From Thalassotalea profundi (GTDB lineage: Bacteria > Pseudomonadota > Gammaproteobacteria > Enterobacterales > Alteromonadaceae): 64,000 nucleotides of DNA. The notes beneath the pieces were generated by a model that saw nothing but the letters and a program-made list of their open reading frames with translations, did not search any database and was not told the origin of the DNA. Positions 27,353 through 34,982 of this stretch are shown here, piece after piece; positions within the stretch are counted from its first letter, which is position 1; each line of letters opens with the position of its first letter. Where the stretch lies: assembly GCF_014653195.1 (NCBI RefSeq), contig NZ_BNAH01000005.1, forward strand, positions 1 through 64,000, in the 5' to 3' direction. Made by a program: the position numbers and the translations under genes.

Positions 27353-27513
27353 GCTATATCTCCATTTGAGTGTTGTTGTTGAATTCTACTCAAAACTTCT
27401 CGTACAAATTTTGAACGAGTAATGCCAAGTAACTTGGAATTTGAATCAATGAATTCTAATAGTTCAGGTGTCAGTTGAAGTGTGAACCTGTTTTCAATTT
27501 TACTGTTGTTCAT
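27349..27513 (-). CDS. Ribbon-helix-helix DNA-binding protein
   Basis: 55 residues with the arrangement of the CopG/Arc fold: a beta strand (NRFTLQLTPELLEFI) and two helices (DSNSKLLGITRSKFVREVLSRI), where GITRSKFVREVL is the typical second-helix region. Such proteins regulate copy number or assist HUH endonucleases at origins. It lies two genes after the HUH protein in the same operon, which fits autoregulation or an accessory role in replication. Confidence 0.7.
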   Translation of the reverse strand: MNNSKIENRFTLQLTPELLEFIDSNSKLLGITRSKFVREVLSRIQQQHSNGDIA

Positions 27514-27515
27514 TG

Positions 27516-27695
27516 TTAACCTCGTGCGATTGCTAATATCATTTCACCAATGATGTTGAGTTTCTTGTTGGTATTGGTTGCAGACATTAAATCATTATGA
27601 AGTGAATTCAATGATTGAAGGTTTGCGTGTACAGATTCACTTATGGTGCTATGTTGCTGAACCTGAATTGTTTCTAAGAAGTCTGTAAGTTTCAT
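27516..27695 (-). CDS. 59-residue helical protein in the rep operon
   Basis: Reads MKLTDFLETIQVQQHSTISE, then a heptad-like helical stretch (ANLQSLNSLHNDLMSATNTN) and a C-terminal helix. Its ATG is 2 bases from the stop of the HUH-endonuclease gene and its stop is 2 bases from the next start. It is probably a small coiled-coil protein; function unknown. Confidence 0.55.
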   Translation of the reverse strand: MKLTDFLETIQVQQHSTISESVHANLQSLNSLHNDLMSATNTNKKLNIIGEMILAIARG

Positions 27696-27697
27696 GT

Positions 27698-28309
27698 TTA
27701 TGCTCCCATTGCTACTAAATTTACATCAAGCAACCCATCATCATTCAGTGGTGTGATGAAGTCTCTATTGTATGATTTGCCATTCGCAGTCTTGCTTATG
27801 TAGTTGAACAAACCTGACTTGTTGTACACTCGTTGCACATCAATGCCTTTCGGACTAAACAACGATGGCTTAGAATCACAAGCAAGCGAATAAATCTTGT
27901 TCTTCAACTTTTCATCTGATATTGAGTTGATACCTTTCTTTGGTGAGCGGAGTATCATGTGGAGATGAGGCACCAGATGAGAGCAGCGAAGCTTTTGCTT
28001 CTCCAATGCAACATAACCTTCAAGCTGAACACCTTTTCGCTTCAATGATGAAAGCAATAGTTTCAAAAGTTGATTTGCATCTTCAACAAGCTTTCTAATA
28101 CCGCAATTAGGGTTCTTTGGCGTTAAAGTAAGGAAAACTTTGTACTTATGCCCATCCTTTTTGATTTCTAATGCATCAGCAGAGACTGACTGACCAACAG
28201 TAAAATGCTTCCATGCACTATTGTATCGTTTCCTCTCATTGCGTTTTCTTAGCTCATCATCAGTAAGTAAGCTGTCAAAGCATTGTGTATCTGTATTATT
28301 GTTTTTCAT
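27698..28309 (-). CDS. HUH-type endonuclease, probable rolling-circle Rep
   Basis: A 203-residue protein. After a basic N-terminus comes VFLTLTPKNPNCG (motif 1-like strand), then SHLVPHLHMIL, in which HLH is the metal-binding His-hydrophobic-His triad. Downstream, VYNKSGLFNYISKTA offers Tyr residues followed by Lys in the manner of the catalytic helix of single-tyrosine Rep proteins. It is close in size to Rep proteins of small plasmids and filamentous phages. Together with the ribbon-helix-helix gene it suggests that the excised element can replicate by rolling circle. Assignment is by motif only. Confidence 0.7.
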   Translation of the reverse strand: MKNNNTDTQCFDSLLTDDELRKRNERKRYNSAWKHFTVGQSVSADALEIKKDGHKYKVFLTLTPKNPNCGIRKLVEDANQLLKLLLSSLKRKGVQLEGYVALEKQKLRCSHLVPHLHMILRSPKKGINSISDEKLKNKIYSLACDSKPSLFSPKGIDVQRVYNKSGLFNYISKTANGKSYNRDFITPLNDDGLLDVNLVAMGA

Positions 28310-28823
28310 GTATTTCTTCTTGTTATTGTTATGATATTACTATCAATGTGTATGAATTATGTTCAACACATCAAATAGATGGTTCTTTAGAATTAAACGG
28401 ATTTATAAAACCGTCCCCTTACACCAACAGCGTCTCATTTACTAATGCGTAACATGCACCTCATTCGATGAATGTGTTGTGATGAATAACCTTTAATATT
28501 CAAAACAGTGACGCTATGAGTGTGAAGATGACCTACTGCAATGCATTACTTCTGGTTGGGAAATAACCAAAGAATGGTGACTGAGGGTTTAATTACCATA
28601 TTTATAAGTTTCCGAACTTTTTCAGAAGCTTTTTTCTAGTGGCTTTTGTTGCATGGTTTGGTCATACAGCAAGGGGCGGATTGATGAGTGGTATATTGAT
28701 TTTGATGGTTTTACTTTACAGAATGTAATTGTGTAAAGTATGCACCCCCTTATTTTGTTGACAAAGTTAATATAAATGCTATCTTAGTTGACACAATGAT
28801 TGGTTTTTGGTGTTTAGTAAGGT
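28310..28823. other. 514-bp control region of the element, possible origin
   Basis: No gene is seen between the divergent rep operon and the tyrosine recombinase gene. It contains an inverted repeat CATTC-GAT-GAATG (28462-28474). Next to the recombinase gene is a TTGACA (28758-28763) with TATCTT 16 bases later, and a second TTGACA 30 bases on (28788-28793). It probably carries both promoters, and a nick site for the HUH protein is a reasonable guess. No specific origin sequence is recognised. Confidence 0.4.
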
Positions 28824-28829
28824 TTGCAA

Positions 28830-29387
28830 ATGCAAGAAGTTGAAGCGGTTAGGGATGAAAATATTTTGAAGTCAATCCCTGTGTTACTGAGTAAGCATTC
28901 TACTCAGCAAATGGCTGATGTGTGGGAATTTGGTATTAATATGGCATTAAGAATCTCTGATTTGTTAGGTATTCGTTATAGTGACATCAAAGATGGTCGC
29001 CTAACGATGGTTGAGTCTAAGACTGGTAAGGTTGCTGATATTCCGTTGAACGCTAAGGCTCTTGCAATCACTAAATCCATCATGAAAGAGTACCCTGAAG
29101 GGGAGTTTTTGTTTCAGTCACGCAACAGTAGAAACATATCAACTCGCATTAAACCGTTATCACGTCAATCTGTAGCTAAGGCATTCAAAGATGTTGGTGA
29201 AATAATCGGTGTTAAGCTGGGGACTCATTCTATGAGAAAAACTCGTGGTAGATTTCTCTATGCTAAAACTAACGATATTGCGAGAGTTTCGAAAATGCTA
29301 CGCCACTCATCAACTGGTGTGACATTGAAATACATCGGAATTACTAAGTCAGATATTGATGCGGATTTTAACGAAATGGTACTTTGA
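28830..29387 (+). CDS. Compact tyrosine recombinase lacking the N-terminal DNA-binding domain
   Basis: A catalytic-domain-only tyrosine recombinase of about 185 residues. The active-site set is complete: Arg in ALRISDLLG, Lys in SKTGK, H-x-x-R in GTHSMRKTRG, His in LRHSST, and Tyr in LKYIG. Full-size integrases have an extra core-binding domain of about 100 residues that is missing, as in some Vibrio and phage integrases. ATG 28830 has AAGG 7 bases before it; a TTG two codons earlier is possible. The element also has a serine recombinase at its edge, so this enzyme may resolve multimers or excise a cargo. Confidence 0.85.
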   Translation: MQEVEAVRDENILKSIPVLLSKHSTQQMADVWEFGINMALRISDLLGIRYSDIKDGRLTMVESKTGKVADIPLNAKALAITKSIMKEYPEGEFLFQSRNSRNISTRIKPLSRQSVAKAFKDVGEIIGVKLGTHSMRKTRGRFLYAKTNDIARVSKMLRHSSTGVTLKYIGITKSDIDADFNEMVL

Positions 29388-29537
29388 TTACTTCTAAAAG
29401 TAAGCCGTACATTATACCAAATCCTCACCATTTGTCAAGCTGAAGCTCTTCATGATTTAGTGTTTTCTGTTTCTTGACTTTGTTGCGGTGTTACTGCAAA
29501 GTTGTAAAAATTCAATTGGATAAAATAGGGATTGTTG

Positions 29538-30239
29538 ATGAGAATTGTTCTTTTAGTCATGATGATTATGGCTTTGTCGAGTTGTAAAAGTACAGCTTAT
29601 AAGCCTTACCAGCCTAAGCCGTCAAACGGTGAGAGTGAAACTGAAAAGTTTATAGTTTTGGGTGGCTCGTATATGTACATCGGGTTGTTTAAGCCTAAGA
29701 TGTATGTCTTGAAAAACCAAAGAAGTTTAACCTTTACCACGAATGATGTTTTTCAAATTTTGCACTATTCTGATGATTCAGGGTACGGTCATAAAAGTGA
29801 GAAACAATATTTTAATATAGGTGGTAATGCTGAGAAGTTAGAATTAAATTCCAATGCGAAGCTTGATTACTGGTCTAAATTTGAATACTGGTATGCGACA
29901 CACAAAGGGAGTGATGATGTTGAATTGGAATTCTCTGTTGCTGGCAAAAGTAAAAAAGTAACAATAGATGTAATTGAGTTGCCGTTAAGTCAAGGTGCGA
30001 CAGCGCAAGATGTTATTGAAGTCTTGGGCTTTCCTAGTAGAAAGATGAAAAGGTATGCTTCATGGCCCTGTACAGAGTATGTTAATGGTATTGGGTATGA
30101 CCCTGTTGCTGGTTCGGGTGGTATTTCTATTGAGCAGTGGTTTTATGATAAGTACCCTAATTTGATAATAGATGTAACTTATCGTGATGTATCTGTGTAC
30201 ACTTATGGTAGTCGGGATAGGACTTTTGATACTTGCTAA
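29538..30239 (+). CDS. Putative outer-membrane lipoprotein
   Basis: About 233 residues. The lipoprotein signal MRIVLLVMMIMALSSC has a clear lipobox (ALSSC). The mature domain has many aromatic residues and beta-like stretches. The segment LSQGATAQDVIEVLGFPSRKMKRY recalls the SmpA/OmlA-type motif for a start-of-domain helix and turn, but I cannot assign the family. It is single-gene cargo on the plus strand after the recombinase. ATG 29538 is preferred over the TTG codons just before it. Confidence 0.65.
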   Translation: MRIVLLVMMIMALSSCKSTAYKPYQPKPSNGESETEKFIVLGGSYMYIGLFKPKMYVLKNQRSLTFTTNDVFQILHYSDDSGYGHKSEKQYFNIGGNAEKLELNSNAKLDYWSKFEYWYATHKGSDDVELEFSVAGKSKKVTIDVIELPLSQGATAQDVIEVLGFPSRKMKRYASWPCTEYVNGIGYDPVAGSGGISIEQWFYDKYPNLIIDVTYRDVSVYTYGSRDRTFDTC

Positions 30240-30259
30240 ATTTTGTTTGTAGGTGTGAC

Positions 30260-30988
30260 TTAGGTGATGATTGTTACCTTTTCTCTATACTCATCATATA
30301 CAAATAATTTGTCGAAATCTGATGTGATTTTTATATTTGGTATTCCTTCGTGCAACTGATAATCGTTAGAAAGTTGCATTAATGGCAATACAATTAGTAG
30401 CCATATTTCTTGGCATGACTTTTTGTATTTGGGTAAAAGCTTTTCTTTAGCTGCGATGCAGTTTGAGATTGCAGTCTTGGTTAGGTTTTTTGTCTCGAAT
30501 TTACTGGTAATGAAGAATTCGGAATTATTACTTTCTATTGGTCTTGCGTGAATGGAGTTAATTAAAGTTGAAAATTGACTGTTCTTGGGGATTTTTAGAT
30601 TTATTAGGTTGGTACATTTTTTGTTTCTAAAATGAATGTTTTGTAAAAGATGCTTTGATAGTGATGTTGTGATTTCTTTTCTGTTGCTGGCATCGTTGTG
30701 TCCGTTAAAGCCAAAATGAAATATGCATTTCGTGTTGGACTTTTTGTCGAAGATTTCGATTGCATCTTGAGAGATTCTGCTAATATGCGCCTGTGTTTTT
30801 GCAGAGTCGAAATCATCTTTGATATATAGTTCAGTTACTTCGATTCCTATTGCCTTATTTGCAATGTTAATAATGAAGTCAGGTGACTCACTTTCTTTGA
30901 TGGTACTCAAACCGGAAATATTTAGTAAGCGAAGTGCATTAACTAATTGCCGTTTTTCTTCATTTTTCTTTTGGGTTTGGTTATTCAT
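30260..30988 (-). CDS. PD-(D/E)xK-like nuclease-fold protein
   Basis: Protein of about 242 residues. The segment ESPDFIINIANKAIGIEVTEL has the spacing of the restriction-endonuclease fold: an acidic PD, then a short hairpin ending in E-x-T. An upstream Glu in the first helix would complete the site, and Lys is replaced by Thr. This variant (PDF...IEVTEL) is common in uncharacterised bacterial nucleases. The start is chosen at 30988 because ATGAATAA overlaps the stop of the serine recombinase, so translation is coupled; the frame is open to 31051. It is probably a defence nuclease or an accessory of recombination. Confidence 0.6.
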   Translation of the reverse strand: MNNQTQKKNEEKRQLVNALRLLNISGLSTIKESESPDFIINIANKAIGIEVTELYIKDDFDSAKTQAHISRISQDAIEIFDKKSNTKCIFHFGFNGHNDASNRKEITTSLSKHLLQNIHFRNKKCTNLINLKIPKNSQFSTLINSIHARPIESNNSEFFITSKFETKNLTKTAISNCIAAKEKLLPKYKKSCQEIWLLIVLPLMQLSNDYQLHEGIPNIKITSDFDKLFVYDEYREKVTIIT

Positions 30989-33017
30989 TTGTTTGAATTT
31001 CATTGGCTTTGATATAGAGCTTGAGGATTCTTTGAAGCTTCTCGTGTTCAATTTTTTGGTATTGCTTGGTTAATTTATCTTTAATACGTTGGGTTCTTGC
31101 TTGGATGATGGCTGTACTCTGAGCTTCATTTTCAATATCATCCTCTTCACTTCTCATCGCTTCAGCAAGTTTGTTTGCAGCGATGAATGCACCTTCATAT
31201 TCAAATCGTGTTGAAAGAGCGTTGTACAGCGCTTCAGCCCTTCGTTCGTATCTTGCTTGTGATAATGCCTGACGAGCGTGTAACGACCAGTCGTCGTACT
31301 TGTATCGTTCTTTGAAGTATTTGTTGCCCTGTGAATCATACTCAACATAAAGAGTGTCGTCTTCCTTGGTGGTGACGAAGAAGTGATTCTCTTTGGTTTT
31401 GATGTTAATCATGCGAACGGTATCGCATCCTGTAAATTTGATTACTAGTGCAATTTCATCTTCATTATCCGCTGCACTGAATCCATGAAGCATGATGGTG
31501 ATATTCTCAACTGTTGATGCAATATGGTTGGATAGCCTACAGCGTAGTGCGTAAAGTTCGTTGGTATCTTCTTCGTTGTCACTACTTCTTAGCTCAGTCA
31601 GCTTCTTTGTAAGTTCAATGTAAGTATAGTTGATGATGCTTCCATCAATGAATTCAGTGTTGGATTCTCTTATTTGGTTCTGCTTTTCCAAAATTTGAAT
31701 GTTTAGTAAGTCCAAGCTTTGTTCTTCTTTATCAATCTTCTGTTGGATTGTTCTTGATGCTTTACCTTGCATGACAAAGTTTGCTAATGATTCAAGACCA
31801 GTTTCCAGTGACAATTTCTTTGATTCGAGTTGTTCAAGCTCATTCTGGAATGAGTTTAGTTTTAGTTGTGTTTCTGCTGGCGATATTATCGAAGTGAAGT
31901 CTAGTTCAGTGCAAAATTGCAAGAAGGCATCTTCGACGGTTTGGTAAACTGCTGTATGACCTTTGCAAGCCTTTTCTCTATCTTGTGAGCAGTAGAGGCG
32001 GGTTCTTCCTTCACCGTTACGTTTACCCCTTACGTTGATATTATTGCCACAGTAACCGCATGTCATAATGCCTGTGAATAAGTTGGTTTTGTGTTTCGAA
32101 CGGTACAGGATGGCACGTTTGGATGTCTTATTAGTGTTTGATAGCTTTACAGCTTTATTGTACGTTTTAACATCGACAATGGGAGGATACATCATTCTCG
32201 TGATGTCGTGTGCTTCACTCCGCCATTCACCAATTACACGTCTGGTGTTCAATAGTGTTCTAGTGAAACTGCTTTTCCATAAGCCGTCTTTGCCCCAGTA
32301 TTGGACTTTGCCTTCTTCATTGACGAATTGGCATGTTTGGGATAGTGATAGATTCTTTTCAACCATGACATCGAAGAAATATTTGATAGCATCTGCCCGT
32401 TCTTTGATGACTACGAAGTTGCCGTCATCATCAACATCTAACCAGTTCGGTTTGTTATGGGTGATGGGTCTATCATTCTCAACTAGTTGTTTGATTTTGT
32501 TTGAGTATGCTTTGCTAATGCGTTCAGACTTGTTTTGACTTTCTTGATGAGCTAACCCAAGTTGGAAGATGGCAAACATGAAGTCCATGCCGCTGTTTTT
32601 GTTGAGTGATTCTTCGTTGTATTCTTTACCATCAGATAGGGTAACTATGGTTATACCATGATTGATTATGTCGGTAAGAATTCCCACTGCTATCGTCACC
32701 TTTTGGCGAGTAGCACGGTCTAACTTTTCCAATATGAGATATGAATTGCGTGGTACTCTGCCTTCCTTGACTGCTATCAGAAATCCGCCAAGTGCGGCAT
32801 CTTCTCCGACATTCGCACCGCTCCATGCGCTTACCCCTAAGTCCCGCATGTGCAAGGTGTCATCAATTGGAATGTTAACATTATTATTTTGAAGCCACTC
32901 TTCAATGGCTTCTGTTTGCCTTTGAAGAGAATGACCTCGAAGTTGTTTCTCGGAACTAAATCTAGTGTAGCTGTAGATTTTCGGTGTTAACATATACTCA
33001 CGCACACAACTATTCAT
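30981..33017 (-). CDS. Large serine recombinase
   Basis: The likely integrase of the element, 678 residues. The resolvase domain has YTRFSSEKQ with catalytic Ser at about 21 and EKLDRATRQ (about 97-105) with the conserved Arg residues. A recombinase domain follows (about 190-300). The zinc ribbon has CGYCG and a second Cys pair in YCSQDREKACKGH, followed by a long coiled coil (about 390-450) that is needed for synapsis control in this family. The gene ends inside the next gene's start. Its own start lies about 60 bases from the attR core, the usual place for such integrases. ATG 33017 or 32993 may be used. Confidence 0.93.
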   Translation of the reverse strand: MNSCVREYMLTPKIYSYTRFSSEKQLRGHSLQRQTEAIEEWLQNNNVNIPIDDTLHMRDLGVSAWSGANVGEDAALGGFLIAVKEGRVPRNSYLILEKLDRATRQKVTIAVGILTDIINHGITIVTLSDGKEYNEESLNKNSGMDFMFAIFQLGLAHQESQNKSERISKAYSNKIKQLVENDRPITHNKPNWLDVDDDGNFVVIKERADAIKYFFDVMVEKNLSLSQTCQFVNEEGKVQYWGKDGLWKSSFTRTLLNTRRVIGEWRSEAHDITRMMYPPIVDVKTYNKAVKLSNTNKTSKRAILYRSKHKTNLFTGIMTCGYCGNNINVRGKRNGEGRTRLYCSQDREKACKGHTAVYQTVEDAFLQFCTELDFTSIISPAETQLKLNSFQNELEQLESKKLSLETGLESLANFVMQGKASRTIQQKIDKEEQSLDLLNIQILEKQNQIRESNTEFIDGSIINYTYIELTKKLTELRSSDNEEDTNELYALRCRLSNHIASTVENITIMLHGFSAADNEDEIALVIKFTGCDTVRMINIKTKENHFFVTTKEDDTLYVEYDSQGNKYFKERYKYDDWSLHARQALSQARYERRAEALYNALSTRFEYEGAFIAANKLAEAMRSEEDDIENEAQSTAIIQARTQRIKDKLTKQYQKIEHEKLQRILKLYIKANEIQTNE

Positions 33018-33765
33018 GATGGAATGCCTTACAATGTATCAAAATATTCGCTTCAGTGTAACTGTACATTCCACTGAAGAAGCTTACGAGGTTGTTGATG
33101 CGGTAATCGATGCGGTTAAGCAACAAGACTTTAGTGAATTAGAAAAAGAGTTAGGAGATTTACTGTTTCAAGTTATTTTTTATAGTCAATTAGGGCAAGA
33201 ACAAAAAAGCTTTGATTTTGACAGTGTTGTTGCTGCGATATGTGAGAAATTAATCCGTCGTCACCCACATGTGTTTGGGGATAAACAATTAACGACAGAT
33301 GCTGAGATTAAAGCAAACTGGGAAAACGAGAAAGCAAAGGAAAGACAAAATAAGAATTCAAATCAACAAATTAGTCTTTTAGCCGATATTCCTAAAAATT
33401 TACCCGCATTATCTCAAGCAGCTAAAATTCAAAAGCGCTGTGCCCATGTTGGCTTTGACTGGCATAACATTGATGAAGTTTTTGCGAAAGTAGCTGAAGA
33501 AGTTGAAGAAGTTAAGCATGAGCTTCATCAGTCTCCCGAATTATTGGCTGAAGAATTAGGCGATCTAATGTTTGCAGTAGTGAATTTATGTCGCCATGCC
33601 AAGCAAGATCCTGAAAACTTGCTGCGACAAGCCAATCAAAAATTTACTAAGCGTTTTCATCAGGTTGAAGCACAAGTGCGAGAAAGCAATAAAACATTTG
33701 AACAACATGATCTTGAGCAATTAGAACAATACTGGCAACAAGCTAAGAAAGTCACTAAGCAATAA
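33016..33765 (+). CDS. mazG: MazG body with element-derived N-terminus
   Basis: Nucleoside triphosphate pyrophosphohydrolase; E. coli MazG degrades non-canonical NTPs and affects ppGpp levels. From residue 21 on it is normal MazG: EEAYEVVDAV with the EExxE metal site, ELEKELGDLLFQV, and the second domain EEVEEVKHE...AEELGDLMFAVVNL. The first 20 residues (MMECLTMYQN...) come from the element and replace the 43 native ones, which included the conserved GCPWD box. The N-terminal domain is therefore truncated; the C-terminal, catalytically important domain is complete. No good ribosome-binding site is seen, so expression is uncertain. Confidence 0.88.
   Translation: MMECLTMYQNIRFSVTVHSTEEAYEVVDAVIDAVKQQDFSELEKELGDLLFQVIFYSQLGQEQKSFDFDSVVAAICEKLIRRHPHVFGDKQLTTDAEIKANWENEKAKERQNKNSNQQISLLADIPKNLPALSQAAKIQKRCAHVGFDWHNIDEVFAKVAEEVEEVKHELHQSPELLAEELGDLMFAVVNLCRHAKQDPENLLRQANQKFTKRFHQVEAQVRESNKTFEQHDLEQLEQYWQQAKKVTKQ
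33075..33080. other. attR crossover core
   Basis: TGAAGA between the element arm GTACATTCCAC and the mazG continuation AGCTTACGAGG. See attL at 26404. Confidence 0.75.
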
Positions 33766-33865
33766 CAAACCTGTATATCCGTGATTTATTATTTAGAAAA
33801 GACTTGAAAAATTATAATTAAACATCATAGTTAATATTATGAAGCAACAATAAAGTAGTTTATTA

Positions 33866-34165
33866 GTGGTTAGATATTTTTTAGCAATCCTTATGGTAAT
33901 AGTTACTTGTTCTACAATAGAACAAGGAACGGGGGATTTAAGTCAAAAAAATAGCGTTGATAAAGCGACGTTAGTTGATTTTGATTTGTCTGCTAGAAAA
34001 AATGTACCAGAAGATAGCGAACCTTCTGATTATATTATTGCGGCCCACTCCTTAACGACTAATATTAGCGCTTTAATTGAATACGTAGTATTCAACCCGT
34101 CTTTTGCTCTGATTACTAGGCACACAATTAACACCAGAGCACCACCTCATAGTACTTCTGTTTAA
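33866..34165 (+). CDS. Small exported protein of unknown function
   Basis: 99 residues beginning with GTG and a hydrophobic leader (YFLAILMVIVTCSTI). The mature part is polar and has no motif I know. It stands between mazG and the CBS gene. The start codon, the weak ribosome site and the low complexity leave doubt that it is expressed. Confidence 0.4.
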   Translation: MVRYFLAILMVIVTCSTIEQGTGDLSQKNSVDKATLVDFDLSARKNVPEDSEPSDYIIAAHSLTTNISALIEYVVFNPSFALITRHTINTRAPPHSTSV

Positions 34166-34331
34166 ATATAAATTTTAGGTTTGATACTCGCGTACATAAA
34201 ATACTTGCGCAACCTAGTATAAATCTAAGTATTAATTGTCTATTAACATCTCACTGTAAACTAACTACAGATACACTAAATATCTGGTTTTGTGCTGTTA
34301 ATAGATCATAATTTAAAGATTAGAGGTAGTT

Positions 34332-34901
34332 ATGAAAAATTTACATTTATTTGATCTAGAAAAAGTAGACAATATTGTTTCTCCAGAGCATTTCGAGGAA
34401 ATTACTCTTAGTTCACCTGCAACAAAAATATTTACTGATTTTAAACATAATGTCCCATTAAAAATTGAAGGGACTACATTAGCTGTTGACGCACTAAACT
34501 TAATGATCAAGTCACATGTTAAAATGCAGATGGTGGTATCTGCAGATGATGAATTTATTGGTGTTATTAGCACTAAAGAATTGAGTGAGCGTCATATAGT
34601 AAGTGAGGTAGCTAAAGGAACTCCTAGAAATATGCTTTTAGTTGAAGATATGATGTTACCTCGCGAAAGCTTAACAGTTTTTGACTATCAAGAACTTGAA
34701 AAATCAAAAGTGAGTGATGTTGTTTTTGCTTTAGAACAAAATGGCTTAAATCATTGCTTAGTGGTTGATCGAGCTACACATCAAATTAGAGGGGTAATTT
34801 CATCAAGTGACATTGCACGTAAGTTGCATTTACCTATTTTACTAAACAAAAGTAACTCTTTTAGTCGAATTTTTAATGTAATTCATGGAAAAGTGGCGTA
34901 A
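34332..34901 (+). CDS. CBS-domain protein
   Basis: A 189-residue cytoplasmic protein with a pair of CBS motifs: about 48-95 (VDALNLMIKSHVKMQMVVSADDEFIGVIST) and about 128-175 (VSDVVFALEQNGLNHCLVVDRATHQIRGVISSSDI). Such pairs bind adenine nucleotides and act as energy sensors, usually fused to or paired with a partner protein; none is adjacent. AGAGGTAG gives a good ribosome-binding site and a perfect terminator follows, so it is a single-gene transcript. Confidence 0.85.
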   Translation: MKNLHLFDLEKVDNIVSPEHFEEITLSSPATKIFTDFKHNVPLKIEGTTLAVDALNLMIKSHVKMQMVVSADDEFIGVISTKELSERHIVSEVAKGTPRNMLLVEDMMLPRESLTVFDYQELEKSKVSDVVFALEQNGLNHCLVVDRATHQIRGVISSSDIARKLHLPILLNKSNSFSRIFNVIHGKVA

Positions 34902-34911
34902 AACATCGATT

Positions 34912-34945
34912 GGCCTTTACTGTATTTTACAGTAAAGGCCTTTAT
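34912..34945 (+). terminator. Rho-independent terminator after the CBS gene
   Basis: A 13-base-pair perfect stem (GGCCTTTACTGTA with TACAGTAAAGGCC) and TTT loop, then TTTATATATT. On the minus strand it can serve the chemoreceptor gene poorly, since that gene also runs toward it. Confidence 0.85.
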
Positions 34946-34982
34946 ATATTAATGTTGATTATCTATCGCCTCTTATGATTCT

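Larger units (their letters stand above)
26404..33080. mobile_element. Integrative element inserted in mazG by a large serine recombinase
   Basis: About 6.7 kb bounded by TGAAGA at 26404-26409 (attL) and 33075-33080 (attR). On the left mazG reads HTIEE then departs; on the right mazG resumes at EEAYEVVDA, so the two sides join into a normal mazG sequence. Contents: exported protein, HUH-endonuclease operon (minus strand), compact tyrosine recombinase, lipoprotein, nuclease-like protein, and the serine recombinase next to attR. There are no capsid or conjugation genes. The stretch 23790-26404 to its left is an accretion of related cargo bounded by further mazG 5' copies. Confidence 0.87.

Noticed and set aside
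32068..32538. 156-codon plus-strand frame in the serine recombinase gene
   Set aside because: Antisense shadow of a well-supported recombinase; no ribosome site and no recognisable domain.
23790..33070. Conjugative element or prophage
   Set aside because: No capsid, tail, terminase, relaxase-coupling or type IV secretion genes are present.
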